Shown here: one piece after another, positions 16,364 through 28,460 of the stretch
Layout: each line of letters starts with the position of its first letter
Position numbering within the stretch: the first letter of the stretch is position 1
NCBI RefSeq assembly: GCF_003112535.1
Contig: NZ_BEWA01000005.1
Span: forward strand, 354,024 to 418,023
DNA: 64,000 nt
Source of the DNA: Streptomyces rishiriensis
Lineage (GTDB): Bacteria; Actinomycetota; Actinomycetes; Streptomycetales; Streptomycetaceae
Reading direction: 5' to 3'
Notes under the pieces: model-generated
What the model saw: the letters and a program-made list of their open reading frames with translations, nothing else
Databases searched by the model: none
What the model was told of the DNA's origin: nothing
Translations under genes and position numbers: made by a program

Positions 16364-17437
16364 ATGACGACCGTTCAGCCTCCCAAGCTCTCGGACCCGC
16401 CGGCACAGGGGGCGCCCCCGGCTCCGCCCCCGCCCCCGTCCATGCGGCTGAGGGAGCTCGCGTTCGGGGCGGCGTGCGCCGCCGCCCTGCGCGCGGCCGC
16501 CCGGCTCGGCGTCGCCGACGCCCTCGGCGACAGCCCGCTGCCCGTGGCGGACCTCGCGGCCGCGGTGAAGGCCGAGCCCAAGCCGCTGCGACGGCTGCTG
16601 CGGGGCCTGTCCTGCTACGGCGTCTTCGCCGAACAGGCCGACGGGTCGTTCGCGCACACCGACGTCTCCCGGCTGCTGCGCGAGGACGACCCCGAGAGCC
16701 TGCGCGCCATCACCCTGTGGTGCACCGAGCCCTGGACCTGGGACGCCTGGCCGCTGCTGGACGAGGCCGTGCGCACCGGCCGCAACGTCGTGCAGGACCT
16801 GTACGGCAAGGAGTTCTTCCCCTACCTCAACGAGGACGCCCCGGAGTCGGCGGACGTCTTCAACCGCGCCATGACGACGTCCAGCGTGCAGTCGGCGCGG
16901 GACGTGGCGGAGTTCCTCGACCTGTCGGGGTGCGCCTCGGTCGCCGACCTCGGCGGCGGCCAGGGGCACGTGGTGGCGAGCCTGCTGGACAAGTACCCGA
17001 CGATGCGCGGGGCCCTGCTCGACCTGCCCCGGGTGGTGGAGAACGCGGTGCCGAGGCTGCTCGCGGGCGGCGACCTCGCCGACCGGGCGCGCGTCGTGCC
17101 GGGCGACGTCCGCGAGGCCGTCCCGGTGCAGGCCGACGTCTACGTCATCAAGAACATCCTGGAGTGGGACGACGAGAGCACCGCCCGCACGCTGCGCAAC
17201 GTGCGCGAGGCGGGCGGGCCGGGAACACGGGTCGTGGTGATCGAGAACCTCGTCGACGACACGCCGTCCATGCGGTTCAGCACCGCCATGGACCTGATGC
17301 TGCTCCTCAACGTCGGCGGCGCGAAGCACACCACCGAGAGCATGGTCTCCCGGCTGACCGACGCGGGGCTGGTCATCGACGACATCAGCCCGGTCAACCC
17401 GTATCTGCACGCGTTCGACTGCCACGTCGTCGGCTGA
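16364..17437 (+). CDS. SAM-dependent O-methyltransferase of the pigment cluster
   Basis: The 357-residue protein has a dimerisation/winged-helix region (about 27-115) and a methyltransferase domain with the SAM loop DLGGGQG at 195-201, as in acetylserotonin/polyketide O-methyltransferases. A Pro-rich 25-residue N-terminal extension is unusual. It is convergent with the whiE-like operon and ends 127 bases from it, across a large shared terminator. It probably methylates a hydroxyl of the aromatic pigment. The upstream 205 bases hold several short imperfect direct repeats (CCCGTGAACCCCGYGA, GGCACTCCA) but no gene. Confidence 0.88.
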   Translation: MTTVQPPKLSDPPAQGAPPAPPPPPSMRLRELAFGAACAAALRAAARLGVADALGDSPLPVADLAAAVKAEPKPLRRLLRGLSCYGVFAEQADGSFAHTDVSRLLREDDPESLRAITLWCTEPWTWDAWPLLDEAVRTGRNVVQDLYGKEFFPYLNEDAPESADVFNRAMTTSSVQSARDVAEFLDLSGCASVADLGGGQGHVVASLLDKYPTMRGALLDLPRVVENAVPRLLAGGDLADRARVVPGDVREAVPVQADVYVIKNILEWDDESTARTLRNVREAGGPGTRVVVIENLVDDTPSMRFSTAMDLMLLLNVGGAKHTTESMVSRLTDAGLVIDDISPVNPYLHAFDCHVVG

Positions 17438-17506
17438 TCCGACCGCGTTCGCCCCTGCCCTTCACTCCCCTTCACTCCCCGTCCGCCGCTTCCCTCCCCC
17501 GCAGAC

Positions 17507-17550
17507 CACCGGTCGCCGGGCCCGCAGCGCCGCGGGCCCGGCGACCGGTG
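17507..17550. terminator. long bidirectional terminator
   Basis: A perfect 19-bp stem (17507-17525 with 17532-17550) with a six-base loop separates the convergent methyltransferase and cyclase genes. It is the longest perfect hairpin seen in the window. Confidence 0.85.
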
Positions 17551-17564
17551 ACGGTCGGCGGGGG

Positions 17565-17897
17565 TCAGCCGGCCGGCTCGCGCTCCCAGAGGTAGAAGCG
17601 CTGCGCCATGGCGTCCTTGGGGGACCGCCAGGTCTCGGGGTCGTACGCGCTGACGTAGGCGGACAGCCGTTCGCTCACCTCCCGGAACTCGGGGTGCCCG
17701 GTGATCCTGGCGATGGCGGGGCCGGGCTCGCGCTCCGACTCGATCATGTGCATGTACACATCGCCGAACTGGAAGAGGCTGCGCCGGACGACGCCGACGA
17801 GGTGCGGCAGCTCCCCCCGGTCGGACTCCTCGAACACCTTGGCGATGTCGGGGGCCGATCCGGGGGCCATCCGGGCGACGATCAGGGCCTGGTGCAT
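17565..17897 (-). CDS. whiE-ORFVII: polyketide cyclase, TcmI type (whiE ORFVII-like)
   Basis: The 110-residue protein belongs to the TcmI/WhiE ORFVII cyclase family (MHQALIVARM start, later HLVGVVRRSLFQFGDVYMH and a C-terminal FYLWER). It closes later rings of the aromatic polyketide. It is the last gene of the minus-strand pigment operon and has GGAGA seven bases before the ATG. Position and size match the known spore-pigment clusters. Confidence 0.88.
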   Translation of the reverse strand: MHQALIVARMAPGSAPDIAKVFEESDRGELPHLVGVVRRSLFQFGDVYMHMIESEREPGPAIARITGHPEFREVSERLSAYVSAYDPETWRSPKDAMAQRFYLWEREPAG

Positions 17898-17917
17898 GAA
17901 ACCGTTCTCCGTCCGGC

Positions 17918-18653
<736 letters not shown>

Positions 18654-18687
18654 CGGTTCCTCTTCTCTCCTGCTGAGCGGCGCCTCG

Positions 18688-19938
18688 CTACGAGACGTCG
18701 GCGACGCCGTGCCGGAGCACCAGCGCCGAGTTCGACCCCATGAGTCCCCGGCTGAGGACCAGTGCCGTGCGCACCTCGGCGGTGCGGGCGCGGCCGGTCA
18801 CGAGGTCGAGGTCATGGCAGACGTCGAAGACGTTCGGGGTCGGGGGGATCAGGCCGTGCTCCATCGCGAGCACCGCCGCCGCGGCGTCCATCAGCGGCGC
18901 CGCGCAGTACCCCCGCCCGATGCCGGTCTTCGGCGCCGTGACGGGCACCCGGGCGCCGTGCGGGCCGAGCGCGTCGACGATGGCCAGCGCCTCGGCGCGG
19001 TCCGCCTCCGGGACGCCGAGCGCGTCGGCGAAGACCACGTCGATCTCCTCCGGGGCGCAGTCGGCCTCCTCCAGGGCTCCCCGGACGGCCTGGGCGAGGC
19101 CTTCCCGGGACTCCGCCCAGCGGGAGGCGCCGGTGAAGGTCGCCGCGTGTCCGGCGAGGACGGCCCGCACCCGCGCGCCGCGCGCACGGGCCGGCTCCGC
19201 CGCCTCCACGACCATCATGGCGCCGCCCTCGGCCGGCACGAACCCGCAGGCCGCTGAGGTGAACGGGCGGTAGGCGCGGGCCGGGTCGTCGACCGTGCTG
19301 AGCTCCTCGTAGCCGAGCTGGCACACGACCGAGTACGGCGCGATCGGCGCCTCGGTCGCCCCGGCCACGATCACGTCGGTGCCGCGGCGCACGGCCCGCG
19401 CCGCGTGGGCGAGGGCGTCCAGGCCGCCCGCCTCGTCGGCGGCGACGACCGAGCAGGGGCCCTTGAAGCCGCGGCGGATGGAGATCTGGCCGGTGCTGGC
19501 GGCGTAGAACCAGGCGATGGACTGGTACGGGCCGACATAGCGGCTGCCCTTTCCCCACAGCTGCTGCAGTTCGCGCTGGCCGAACTCGCCGCCGCCGGAA
19601 CCGGCCGCGGTGACCACGCCGACGGAGAAGGGCGCGGCGTCGGTCTCGGTGCGGCCGAGGCCGGCGTCGTCCAGCGCGAGGTCGGCGGCGGCCATCGCGA
19701 AGTGGGTGAACCGGTCGGTCTGGACGAGGTAGCGCTCCTCGATCGCGGCCGACGGGTCGAAGTCGCGGACCTGGCCCGCCACCCGCAGCGGCAGGTGCTC
19801 ACAGCCCTCGCGGGTGACCCGGTCCAGGACGCTGATGCCTTCCTTGGTGGACTTCCAGAAGGTCTCCGTGCTGGCTCCGTTGGGCGCGACCACGCCGATT
19901 CCCGTGACGACCGCGCGCCGTTGAAGGGGTTCGCTCAT
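18688..19938 (-). CDS. whiE-ORFIV: ketosynthase chain-length factor, KS-beta (whiE ORFIV-like)
   Basis: This 416-residue partner of KS-alpha sets polyketide chain length. The position aligned with the KS-alpha nucleophile Cys169 is Glu169 (context [10 protein letters not shown]). In most characterised chain-length factors this residue is Gln. It is thus not a condensing enzyme itself, and its decarboxylase-type residue is changed. The start ATG overlaps the KS-alpha stop (ATGA), ensuring equal synthesis of the heterodimer. Confidence 0.92.
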   Translation of the reverse strand: MSEPLQRRAVVTGIGVVAPNGASTETFWKSTKEGISVLDRVTREGCEHLPLRVAGQVRDFDPSAAIEERYLVQTDRFTHFAMAAADLALDDAGLGRTETDAAPFSVGVVTAAGSGGGEFGQRELQQLWGKGSRYVGPYQSIAWFYAASTGQISIRRGFKGPCSVVAADEAGGLDALAHAARAVRRGTDVIVAGATEAPIAPYSVVCQLGYEELSTVDDPARAYRPFTSAACGFVPAEGGAMMVVEAAEPARARGARVRAVLAGHAATFTGASRWAESREGLAQAVRGALEEADCAPEEIDVVFADALGVPEADRAEALAIVDALGPHGARVPVTAPKTGIGRGYCAAPLMDAAAAVLAMEHGLIPPTPNVFDVCHDLDLVTGRARTAEVRTALVLSRGLMGSNSALVLRHGVADVS

Positions 19939-21203
19939 CGTGTCTTCTCCCTCGGCCGGTTCATGACCACCGCGGACTGGAATCCGCCGAACCCGCTGCC
20001 CACCGAGAGCACGCTGCCCAGCTTGCGCTCACGGGCCACGCGCGGGACGTAGTCCAGGTCGCACTCGGGGTCGGGCGTCTCGTAGTTCGCGGTCGGCGGC
20101 ACGACCTGGTGGGCCAGCGCCAGGACGCAGGCGACGAGTTCGATCGCCCCGATCGCGCCCAGGGAGTGGCCCACCATGGACTTGATGGAGCTCATCGGGG
20201 TGTCGTAGGCGTGAGCGCCGAGGACCTGCTTCACCGCGGCGGTCTCATGACGGTCGTTCTGCTTGGTGCCCGACCCGTGCGCGTTGACGTAGTCGATCGC
20301 GCCGGGATCGATCCGCGCGTGATCGAGTGCGTCCTCGATGGCCCGAGCCATCTCCAGGCCCTCGCTGGTCAGACCGGTCATGTGGTAGGCGTTGCCGAAG
20401 GTGGCGTATCCGCCGAGCTCGCAGTACACGTGCGCGCCGCGGGCCCGGGCGTGCTCCAGCTCCTCCAGGACGAGCACGGCGCCGCCCTCGCCCATCACGA
20501 ACCCGTCGCGGTCCGCGTCGAAGGGCCGCGAGGCGTGGGCGGGGTCGTCGTTGTTGCAGGAGGTCGCCTTGATCGCGTCGAAGCAGGCCATGGTGATCGG
20601 GGAGATCGGCGAGTCCGAGGCGCCGGCGATGCAGATGTCGGCCCGCCCCTCCTGCACCGTGTGGAAGGCGTATCCGACCGCGTCGAGTCCGGAGGTGCAG
20701 CCCGTCGAGACGGTCTGCACCGGCCCGCGCGCCCCGAACCGTTCCGCCACCGTCGAGGCCAGCGTGCTGGGGGTGAACGCGCGGTGCAGCTGCGGGGCCG
20801 CCTCGCGGTGGTCCACGTCCCAGCGCTGCCCGCCGTGGCTGACCAGGACGTAGTCCTGCTCCAGCCGGGTGGTACCGCCGACCGCGGTGCCCAGGGAGAC
20901 ACCGACCCGCCAGGGGTTCTCGACGCCGAGGTCCAGACCGGCGTCCTGTACGGCCTCGTCGCCGGCGGCCATCGCGAACTGGATGTACCGGTCGCACCGT
21001 TCGACGTCACGGGCGTCCAGCCCGTGGGCCGCCGGGTCGAAGTCGCACTCGGCGGCGATCCGCGAGCGCAGACCCGCCGGGTCGAAGAACGTGATGCCGC
21101 GCGTCGCCGTGCGCCCCTCGGCCAGGAGCTTCCAGAACGCCGGCACGCCTATGCCGCCCGGGGCGACGACGCCTATGCCGGTGACCGCGACACGTCTGGT
21201 CAT
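19935..21203 (-). CDS. whiE-ORFIII: type II PKS ketosynthase, KS-alpha (whiE ORFIII-like)
   Basis: The 422-residue condensing enzyme has nucleophile Cys169 in [10 protein letters not shown], and the catalytic His motifs NAHGSGT and [10 protein letters not shown]. With KS-beta and ACP it forms the minimal PKS that builds the pigment backbone from malonyl units. Both its start and its stop overlap neighbours by ATGA, showing tight coupling within the operon. The start was set at 21203 because longer in-frame extensions run through the cupin gene. Confidence 0.95.
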   Translation of the reverse strand: MTRRVAVTGIGVVAPGGIGVPAFWKLLAEGRTATRGITFFDPAGLRSRIAAECDFDPAAHGLDARDVERCDRYIQFAMAAGDEAVQDAGLDLGVENPWRVGVSLGTAVGGTTRLEQDYVLVSHGGQRWDVDHREAAPQLHRAFTPSTLASTVAERFGARGPVQTVSTGCTSGLDAVGYAFHTVQEGRADICIAGASDSPISPITMACFDAIKATSCNNDDPAHASRPFDADRDGFVMGEGGAVLVLEELEHARARGAHVYCELGGYATFGNAYHMTGLTSEGLEMARAIEDALDHARIDPGAIDYVNAHGSGTKQNDRHETAAVKQVLGAHAYDTPMSSIKSMVGHSLGAIGAIELVACVLALAHQVVPPTANYETPDPECDLDYVPRVARERKLGSVLSVGSGFGGFQSAVVMNRPREKTR

Positions 21204-21643
21204 GACCGGACCTGACGTCGTGCGGCCGCCTCGGATCCGATCACCACGGGCTCGGCGTCGGTCTCCTCGGTGTCGACGTGGCCGAGCGGCGGGGTCGGCG
21301 CCAGCGGGCCGAGGTGGAAGACCATGCGGGCCTCGACGTTGCCGACGTTGCGGAAGCGGTGCCGCATGCCGACGGGGATCATCAGTCCCTGCTCGGGCTG
21401 CAGGGCCTGCGCCTCGCCGTCGAGGTCCACCTCCAGCTGCCCGCACACGACGTACACGAACTCCTCGGAGTACGGGTGGTAGTGCTCGGCGATGCGGTCG
21501 CCCGGCTTGATGAGCGCGACGCCCATGAAACCGCTGGTCGAACCGACCGTGACGGGCGTGAGCATGGCGCGCAGATCGCCGCCGCGCCGGGTGTTGGGCT
21601 CGACCTCGCGGAGATCCACGACTCTGGGACGGGATGTGATCAC
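21200..21643 (-). CDS. whiE-ORFII: cupin protein of pigment biosynthesis (whiE ORFII-like)
   Basis: The 147-residue single-cupin protein has the metal-site pattern HYHPYSEEF...H in motif 1 and [14 protein letters not shown] in motif 2. WhiE ORFII homologues are conserved in spore-pigment clusters and are thought to help ring closure or oxidation. It lies between ORFI and KS-alpha, overlapping KS-alpha by four bases. Confidence 0.9.
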   Translation of the reverse strand: MITSRPRVVDLREVEPNTRRGGDLRAMLTPVTVGSTSGFMGVALIKPGDRIAEHYHPYSEEFVYVVCGQLEVDLDGEAQALQPEQGLMIPVGMRHRFRNVGNVEARMVFHLGPLAPTPPLGHVDTEETDAEPVVIGSEAAARRQVRS

Positions 21644-21715
21644 GACGTTCCTCCGATGATGTACTGCGCCGGCGTGGGAGGGGCGGGGGGCCCGCCCCTC
21701 CCACGTGATGGGGGA

Positions 21716-22870
21716 TCAGGCCTCGGGCGACCGGCGGTCGGTGACGAGGTCCATGCGCGCGAGCTCCAGGAAGCGCGCGAGCCGGACGTCCTTCGCGGCG
21801 GACCGGTCGGATGAGCCCGGGACGTCCTCGAGAGTGGTCAGCTCGGCCATCTGGTCGGGGTCGGCCAGGCCCAGGGCCTGCACCGGGTCGGCGGCGTCGA
21901 GTCCGCCGCGCACGTCGATCAGCCGGACGACGACGTCGTCGCGCTGGAAGATCGTGCTGCGCAGGACCGGGTTGCGCGGGTCGTCCGCGGCGGTCTCGTC
22001 CTGCCGGGCGAGCAGCTCGGCCAGCTTCATGCCGCGGTCGGGCCGGGTCGGGTAGCACAGGGCGTACCGCTCGGCCTTCGCGTCCTGCCGGTCCGCCGTC
22101 ACGTGGTGGACGGCGGGCAGCGCGGCCCGGGTGAAGAACACCCGCGCGGACTCGGGGTCGTTGAGGTCCCGGTCCTGCTCCAGATGGGGGTTGATGGCCT
22201 CCTCGACGGCCCGCACCTCGGGCTGCCGGGAGACGTGGCGCAGCGCGGACAGCAGGTCGCCGCGCACCTCGATGGCCCGGACCACGCGGTTGCCGTGCAT
22301 GAACAGCGAGGTGCGGCACAGCCGGGTGGTGTCGTCGACCTTCGGCTCGGGTGAGGCGTAGTCGGCGAGGATCTTGGCAACGATGTCTTCGCTGCCCGGC
22401 TTGACGGTGAAGGTGAGCGCGTGCCGGATCATGCCGTCGCCGATCCGGGGCGACGACTGGAGCCGGCGCTTGCCCTGCCCGCCGTCCGCCGGGCCGCCCG
22501 TCTCGCGGACGACGTGGAAGCGCAGCGACCTGGTGTCGCGCACGCAGCTGTGCAGCGGCTCCACCATCCGCACGTGCTCCTCGCTGTTGACCCAGGCGAG
22601 GAAGGGCGGGGCGCTCTCCCACTCGCTGGTGATGAGCCACTGGGAGGGGTTCTCGATGGACTGGCACAGCTGGTCGCTGACATGCCCGGGGACGGACGCG
22701 ACCTGGTTGCAGAGCTGCTCGTAGGCCTCCAGGAACTGCTGCTGGGCCCCGTCGTAGACGTCGACCAGGAGGACGACGCGAAGCCGGGAGCCGTCGAACA
22801 CGGACTGGGAGACGCGTTGCGACGCCTGTCGCGCCCGCGAGCCTGCAACACGTTCGGACGTGGTGGTCAT
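21716..22870 (-). CDS. whiE-ORFI: SchA/CurD-like pigment protein (whiE ORFI-like)
   Basis: The protein has about 384 residues and two parts. The N-terminal part (about 20-130) is an antibiotic-monooxygenase-like ferredoxin fold ([20 protein letters not shown]). The C-terminal SchA/CurD-like part (about 145-375) starts at [16 protein letters not shown]. It is the first gene of the operon; the promoter must lie in 22871-23006. The ATG at 22870 has AAGGAG eleven bases upstream; a GTG nine bases earlier is too close to that site. Confidence 0.87.
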   Translation of the reverse strand: MTTTSERVAGSRARQASQRVSQSVFDGSRLRVVLLVDVYDGAQQQFLEAYEQLCNQVASVPGHVSDQLCQSIENPSQWLITSEWESAPPFLAWVNSEEHVRMVEPLHSCVRDTRSLRFHVVRETGGPADGGQGKRRLQSSPRIGDGMIRHALTFTVKPGSEDIVAKILADYASPEPKVDDTTRLCRTSLFMHGNRVVRAIEVRGDLLSALRHVSRQPEVRAVEEAINPHLEQDRDLNDPESARVFFTRAALPAVHHVTADRQDAKAERYALCYPTRPDRGMKLAELLARQDETAADDPRNPVLRSTIFQRDDVVVRLIDVRGGLDAADPVQALGLADPDQMAELTTLEDVPGSSDRSAAKDVRLARFLELARMDLVTDRRSPEA

Positions 22871-23006
22871 CCTGCGCACATCTCCTTCACGGAGGGGGAA
22901 GTGAACGTCGGCCGCGGTGATGCGACGTCAGCGTTCCTCGATCCTGTGCCCGTCCCCGCGAGCGCGCGAGTCGGATGAACTACGCGGGTGACCGGCCGGG
23001 TGAACG

Positions 23007-23741
23007 TCACACGAGATGGGCGAAGACGACCAGGTTGTCCGTGTAGTCCTTGACCTGCCGGTCGTAGTCGCCCGCGCAGGTGATCAGACGGGCCTGGGCC
23101 TGTGCGGTGTCGCCGTACACCCGTTCGCTGGGAAAGGCGTCCTTGGCGAAGGTCTCCACGCTGTCGACGCGGAAGGACGCCCGGGTTCCGTCGGCCCGCA
23201 GGACGTGGAACAGATCGCCCTTCGTCAGTTCGCTGAGCCGCGCGAAGACGGCCGGGGACGTCTTGGTGTCGACGTGGCCGGCGATGATCGCGGTGCCCGT
23301 CTCCCCGGGGGAAGCGCCCTTGGCGTGCCAGCCGACGAGGTTGACGTCGCTCGCCGGAGGGGGGTTCAGCCGCCCGCTGGGGCCGATGGAGAGGTCGGTG
23401 AAGGGGGCGTCGACCGCGATCTTGGGGATGAGCAGCCGCACGGGCCGTGAACGCGGCAGGTGCTTTCCCACCGGTCGGCCGTCGGGCGCCGGCGGGGCCT
23501 GCGCGTCCGGCGCGTCCGGTGCGGGGGTCGCCGGGACCGAGAGGGCGGCGGGCGGGGCGTGCGGCGGGCTGGCCGTGCCGGCCGGGGCGTCGTTGCCGCC
23601 GGCCAGGCCGAGCGCCACGACCACGGCGACCGAGGCGCAGATCATCATCAGGCCGGTGCGGGAGGTCCCCTCTTCGGCGGACCCCGGCTCACCGCCGGAG
23701 GGATCGGAGGGGGAAGGGGAGGAAGGAGGGGGGACTGCCAT
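23007..23741 (-). CDS. class F sortase
   Basis: The 244-residue membrane-anchored transpeptidase has one N-terminal transmembrane segment (about 29-50), a Pro/Ala-rich stalk (about 50-95) and a sortase domain with IIAGHVD (catalytic His) and the LITCAGDYDR motif (catalytic Cys and nearby Arg). The compact domain and short C-terminus fit class F. It would attach a neighbouring surface protein to the cell wall; the gene at 23858, immediately upstream on the same strand, is the obvious substrate candidate. Confidence 0.9.
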   Translation of the reverse strand: MAVPPPSSPSPSDPSGGEPGSAEEGTSRTGLMMICASVAVVVALGLAGGNDAPAGTASPPHAPPAALSVPATPAPDAPDAQAPPAPDGRPVGKHLPRSRPVRLLIPKIAVDAPFTDLSIGPSGRLNPPPASDVNLVGWHAKGASPGETGTAIIAGHVDTKTSPAVFARLSELTKGDLFHVLRADGTRASFRVDSVETFAKDAFPSERVYGDTAQAQARLITCAGDYDRQVKDYTDNLVVFAHLV

Positions 23742-23857
23742 CGGGGATTACCTCATTCGGGCGCGGCAGCGGGTGCGGGGCGGGGCGCGGGTGGCGAGCC
23801 GGGCTGCCGCGCGGGCGCGCGCGGCGGCCGCGGCTTCGCTACGGCGACCGGCACGGG

Positions 23858-24448
23858 TCAGACCTCGCTTGCCGCGGTCTTCTTGCGGCGCAGGGCGTAG
23901 AGGCCGGTGCCGGCGACGGCGAGGATGCCGAGTCCGCCGGCGGTGAGGGAGGGCCCGGCGAGGGCGCCGCCGCCGGTGTGCATGCCGCCGTTGGGCTTGT
24001 CGTGCTCGCCCTTCCAGCCGTCGGCGTCCTCCTGGTGTCCGCCGTTCCAGGAGTTGTCGTCCTGGCCGGCGGAGGCGTCCTGGCGGCCGTGGTCCTCCTG
24101 GCCGTGTTCGCCGCCGCCGTCCTGCTCCTTCTGCCAGTCCTGGTCCTTGTAGGTCTCGGGGTCGAAGCGGGGGTCCTTGGCGGCGGAGCCGTCGCGGTCG
24201 CCGCCCTGGCCGAGCGCGGTCAGCGCGCCGCCGCCGGTGTGCATGCCGCCGTGGGGTGCGTCGTGGTCCTCCTTGTCGTGCTTGCCGGCCCAGGCGTCGT
24301 CGCCCTTGCCGGTGGAGGAGTGGTCCTCCCTGCTGTGGGACGAGCCGTCGTGGTCCCGGCCCCCGTCGGCCGCGTGGGCGCCGGGAGCGCCCACCGCGAG
24401 AGCGGCCGTCGCGGCCGCGGTGGCCAGGATCATGCGAGCAGAACGCAT
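23858..24448 (-). CDS. secreted His/Asp-rich surface protein, probable sortase substrate
   Basis: The 196-residue protein has a signal peptide (about 1-26), a very hydrophilic middle rich in His, Asp, Gly and Lys, then a sorting-signal-like C-terminus: motif GGMHTGGGALA, a hydrophobic stretch (GGLGILAVAGTGLYAL) and a basic tail RRKK. The same GGMHTGGGAL element also occurs in the middle (about residues 67-76), so the protein may have two cleavage-type motifs. No LPxTG or LAxTG is present. GGAAGGA lies seven bases before the ATG. The adjacent sortase supports wall anchoring; this is inference. Confidence 0.8.
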   Translation of the reverse strand: MRSARMILATAAATAALAVGAPGAHAADGGRDHDGSSHSREDHSSTGKGDDAWAGKHDKEDHDAPHGGMHTGGGALTALGQGGDRDGSAAKDPRFDPETYKDQDWQKEQDGGGEHGQEDHGRQDASAGQDDNSWNGGHQEDADGWKGEHDKPNGGMHTGGGALAGPSLTAGGLGILAVAGTGLYALRRKKTAASEV

Positions 24449-24582
24449 CTGATGGTCCTTCCGTCACGACCGGGCAGCCGACACCTCGTCAGCTCGTGGA
24501 ACCCGTTCGGGACGTGATCCACCGTCAGTCAGCGGCCGTGGCCGCACCACTCGGGACGATCACACGGGTGAAGCCCACGCCG

Positions 24583-26241
24583 TCAGGAAAGCGACAGCGC
24601 GGCGGTCAGGACCTGACGCAGCGTCGCCCCGGCGTCCCGGTCCGGGCCCGGCGACCGCCAGGCGACGAACCCGTCGGGCCGGACGAGCACGGCGCCGCCG
24701 CGGGTCGTGCCGTGGCGCTCCGCCCAGTCGGCGCCGTCCTGCGGCACCAGGTCGGCGCCGGGCCCGTTCCCCACCCGGTACGACCTGAGCGGAAGGGCGA
24801 GCTCCGCGGCGAGGCGGCCGGCGGCCTCGTGCCAGCCGGCCGGCTCGTCGGCGTCGCTGAGCAGGACCAGGGACCGCTCGTACAGGTCGAGGGTGGAGAT
24901 CCGCTCGTCACCGCGCAGCACCCACAGGTGAGGCGCCCGGCTGCCGGGACCGCCGCTCAGGTCGAGGCCCTCGGGGACGACCGGCACGGCGAGGTCGGCG
25001 CCGACGACGGCGCCCTTCGGGTAGCGGTAGCCGAGGGCCACGTTGAGGATGCCTCGCTGCGGGCCTCCGCCGCCGGATCCGGGCGGCGGGGCGAACCCCG
25101 GGTGGCTGTGCTCGGCGGACCGGGCGGCGGCGCGGGCGCTGGTGGCCTCCGCCACGGGTCGGCGCTCGGCGTCGTAGGTGTCCAGCAGCCCCTCCCCCGC
25201 CCAGCCGTCGAGCACCGCGGCGAGCTTCCACGCGAGGTTGTGGGCGTCCTGGATGCCGGTGTTGGAGCCGAAGGCCCCGGTCGGGGACATCTCGTGGGCC
25301 GAGTCCCCGGCCAGGAACACCCTCCCGGCCCGGTAGCTGCGGGCGACCCGCTGCGCGGCGTGCCAGGGCGCCTTGCCGGTGATCTCCACGTCGAGGTCCG
25401 CGACGCCGACCGCCCGCCGGATGTGCTCGACGCACCGCTCCTCGGTGAACTCCTCCAGGGTTTCCCCGTGTTCGGGGTGCCAGGGGGCGTGGAAGACCCA
25501 GTTCTCGCGGTTGTCCACCGGCAGCAGCGCGCCGTCGGCCTCCGGGCTGGTCAGGTAGCAGACGATGAAGTGGCGGTCGCCCACGACGTCGGCGAGGCGG
25601 CGGGACCGGAAGGTCAGGCTGACGTTGTGGAACAGGTCGCCCGGACCGCTCTGGCCGATGCCGAGCTGCTCGCGGACGGGGCTGCGCGGGCCGTCGGCGG
25701 CGACGAGGTAGTCCGCGCGGACGGTGATGTGCTCACCGGTCTCGCGGCTCTTCGCCACGGCGGTGACGCCGTCGGGGTCGGTCTCGAACGACATCAGCTC
25801 GGTGGAGAACCGCAGGTCGCCGCCGAGCCGCCGGGCGTGGTCGAGCAGCACCGGCTCCAGGTCGTTCTGGCTGCACAGGCACCAGGAGCTGGGGCTGAAG
25901 CGGGCCAGGCCGCCGCCCGGGTCGATGTCGCGGAACAGCCACTCGCCCGCGTCGCCGACCAGGGTGGGGGTCTGCAGGATGCCGTGGTTGTCGGCGAGGG
26001 TGGCCGCCGCTTCCTGGATGGCCCGCTCGACGCCGGCCACCCGGAACAGCTCCATCGTGCGGACGTTGTTCCCACGGCCCCGGGGATGGATGGAGGTGCC
26101 GGAGTGGCGCTCCACCAGCAGGTGCGGCACCCCGAGCCGGCCCAGGAACAACGAGGTCGCCAGCCCGACCAGGGACCCGCCGACGATGAGGACCGGGACC
26201 CTGAGGGTACGGGGGCCGGTCGGTTCGTCTCGTTCGTTCAT
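24583..26241 (-). CDS. whiE-ORFVIII: FAD-dependent aromatic polyketide hydroxylase (whiE ORFVIII-like)
   Basis: The 552-residue flavoprotein monooxygenase of the PheA/TetX class has VLIVGGSLVGL (FAD-binding), the DG motif YLVAADGPRSPVR and the GD motif FLAGDSAHEMSPTGAFG. A C-terminal thioredoxin-like part (about 400-552) is typical of pigment hydroxylases. It probably oxidises the pigment precursor. GGAGG lies eight bases before ATG 26241. In the S. coelicolor whiE locus ORFVIII is divergent from the operon. Here it is on the same strand and separated from ORFI by two sortase-related genes. Confidence 0.85.
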   Translation of the reverse strand: MNERDEPTGPRTLRVPVLIVGGSLVGLATSLFLGRLGVPHLLVERHSGTSIHPRGRGNNVRTMELFRVAGVERAIQEAAATLADNHGILQTPTLVGDAGEWLFRDIDPGGGLARFSPSSWCLCSQNDLEPVLLDHARRLGGDLRFSTELMSFETDPDGVTAVAKSRETGEHITVRADYLVAADGPRSPVREQLGIGQSGPGDLFHNVSLTFRSRRLADVVGDRHFIVCYLTSPEADGALLPVDNRENWVFHAPWHPEHGETLEEFTEERCVEHIRRAVGVADLDVEITGKAPWHAAQRVARSYRAGRVFLAGDSAHEMSPTGAFGSNTGIQDAHNLAWKLAAVLDGWAGEGLLDTYDAERRPVAEATSARAAARSAEHSHPGFAPPPGSGGGGPQRGILNVALGYRYPKGAVVGADLAVPVVPEGLDLSGGPGSRAPHLWVLRGDERISTLDLYERSLVLLSDADEPAGWHEAAGRLAAELALPLRSYRVGNGPGADLVPQDGADWAERHGTTRGGAVLVRPDGFVAWRSPGPDRDAGATLRQVLTAALSLS

Positions 26242-26498
26242 CACTCTCGCCTCCAGCGCGTCGATTCCGCCGACCCGGCCGGATACGGCGGAGATCCTCA
26301 TGCATGCCCCGTGGAGCTGACGGCGCTTCAGGCTTCACCCGCCTGCGCCGAGCCCCGGCGGGCTCCGGCGGGCCCCCGGGGCGGCGGTGCCGGTCGGACG
26401 GAACCGCGAGAAACGCTGAGCACCGGGCCCGGCTCGGCTAGCCTCGAACTCCCACCGTGTGCGAACTGAGTTACGACGAACATCACTTCGGGAGTTCC

Positions 26499-28379
<1,881 letters not shown>

Positions 28380-28435
28380 CGGCCGGGGCCGCCGCCGGCC
28401 GCCTCGGGCGCCCGGCGACGGCGGCCTCCCGGGAA

Positions 28436-28456
28436 CCGCGGCCTTCAGGGCCGCGG
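28436..28456. terminator. bidirectional terminator
   Basis: Perfect 8-bp arms (CCGCGGCC/GGCCGCGG) around a five-base loop lie between the convergent kinase and MEDS/ATPase genes. Confidence 0.65.
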
Positions 28457-28460
28457 CCCC

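Noticed and set aside
21204..22667. In-frame upstream extension of KS-alpha to about 910 residues
   Set aside because: The extension reads through the cupin and ORFI genes in the wrong frame. KS-alpha homology starts at 21203.
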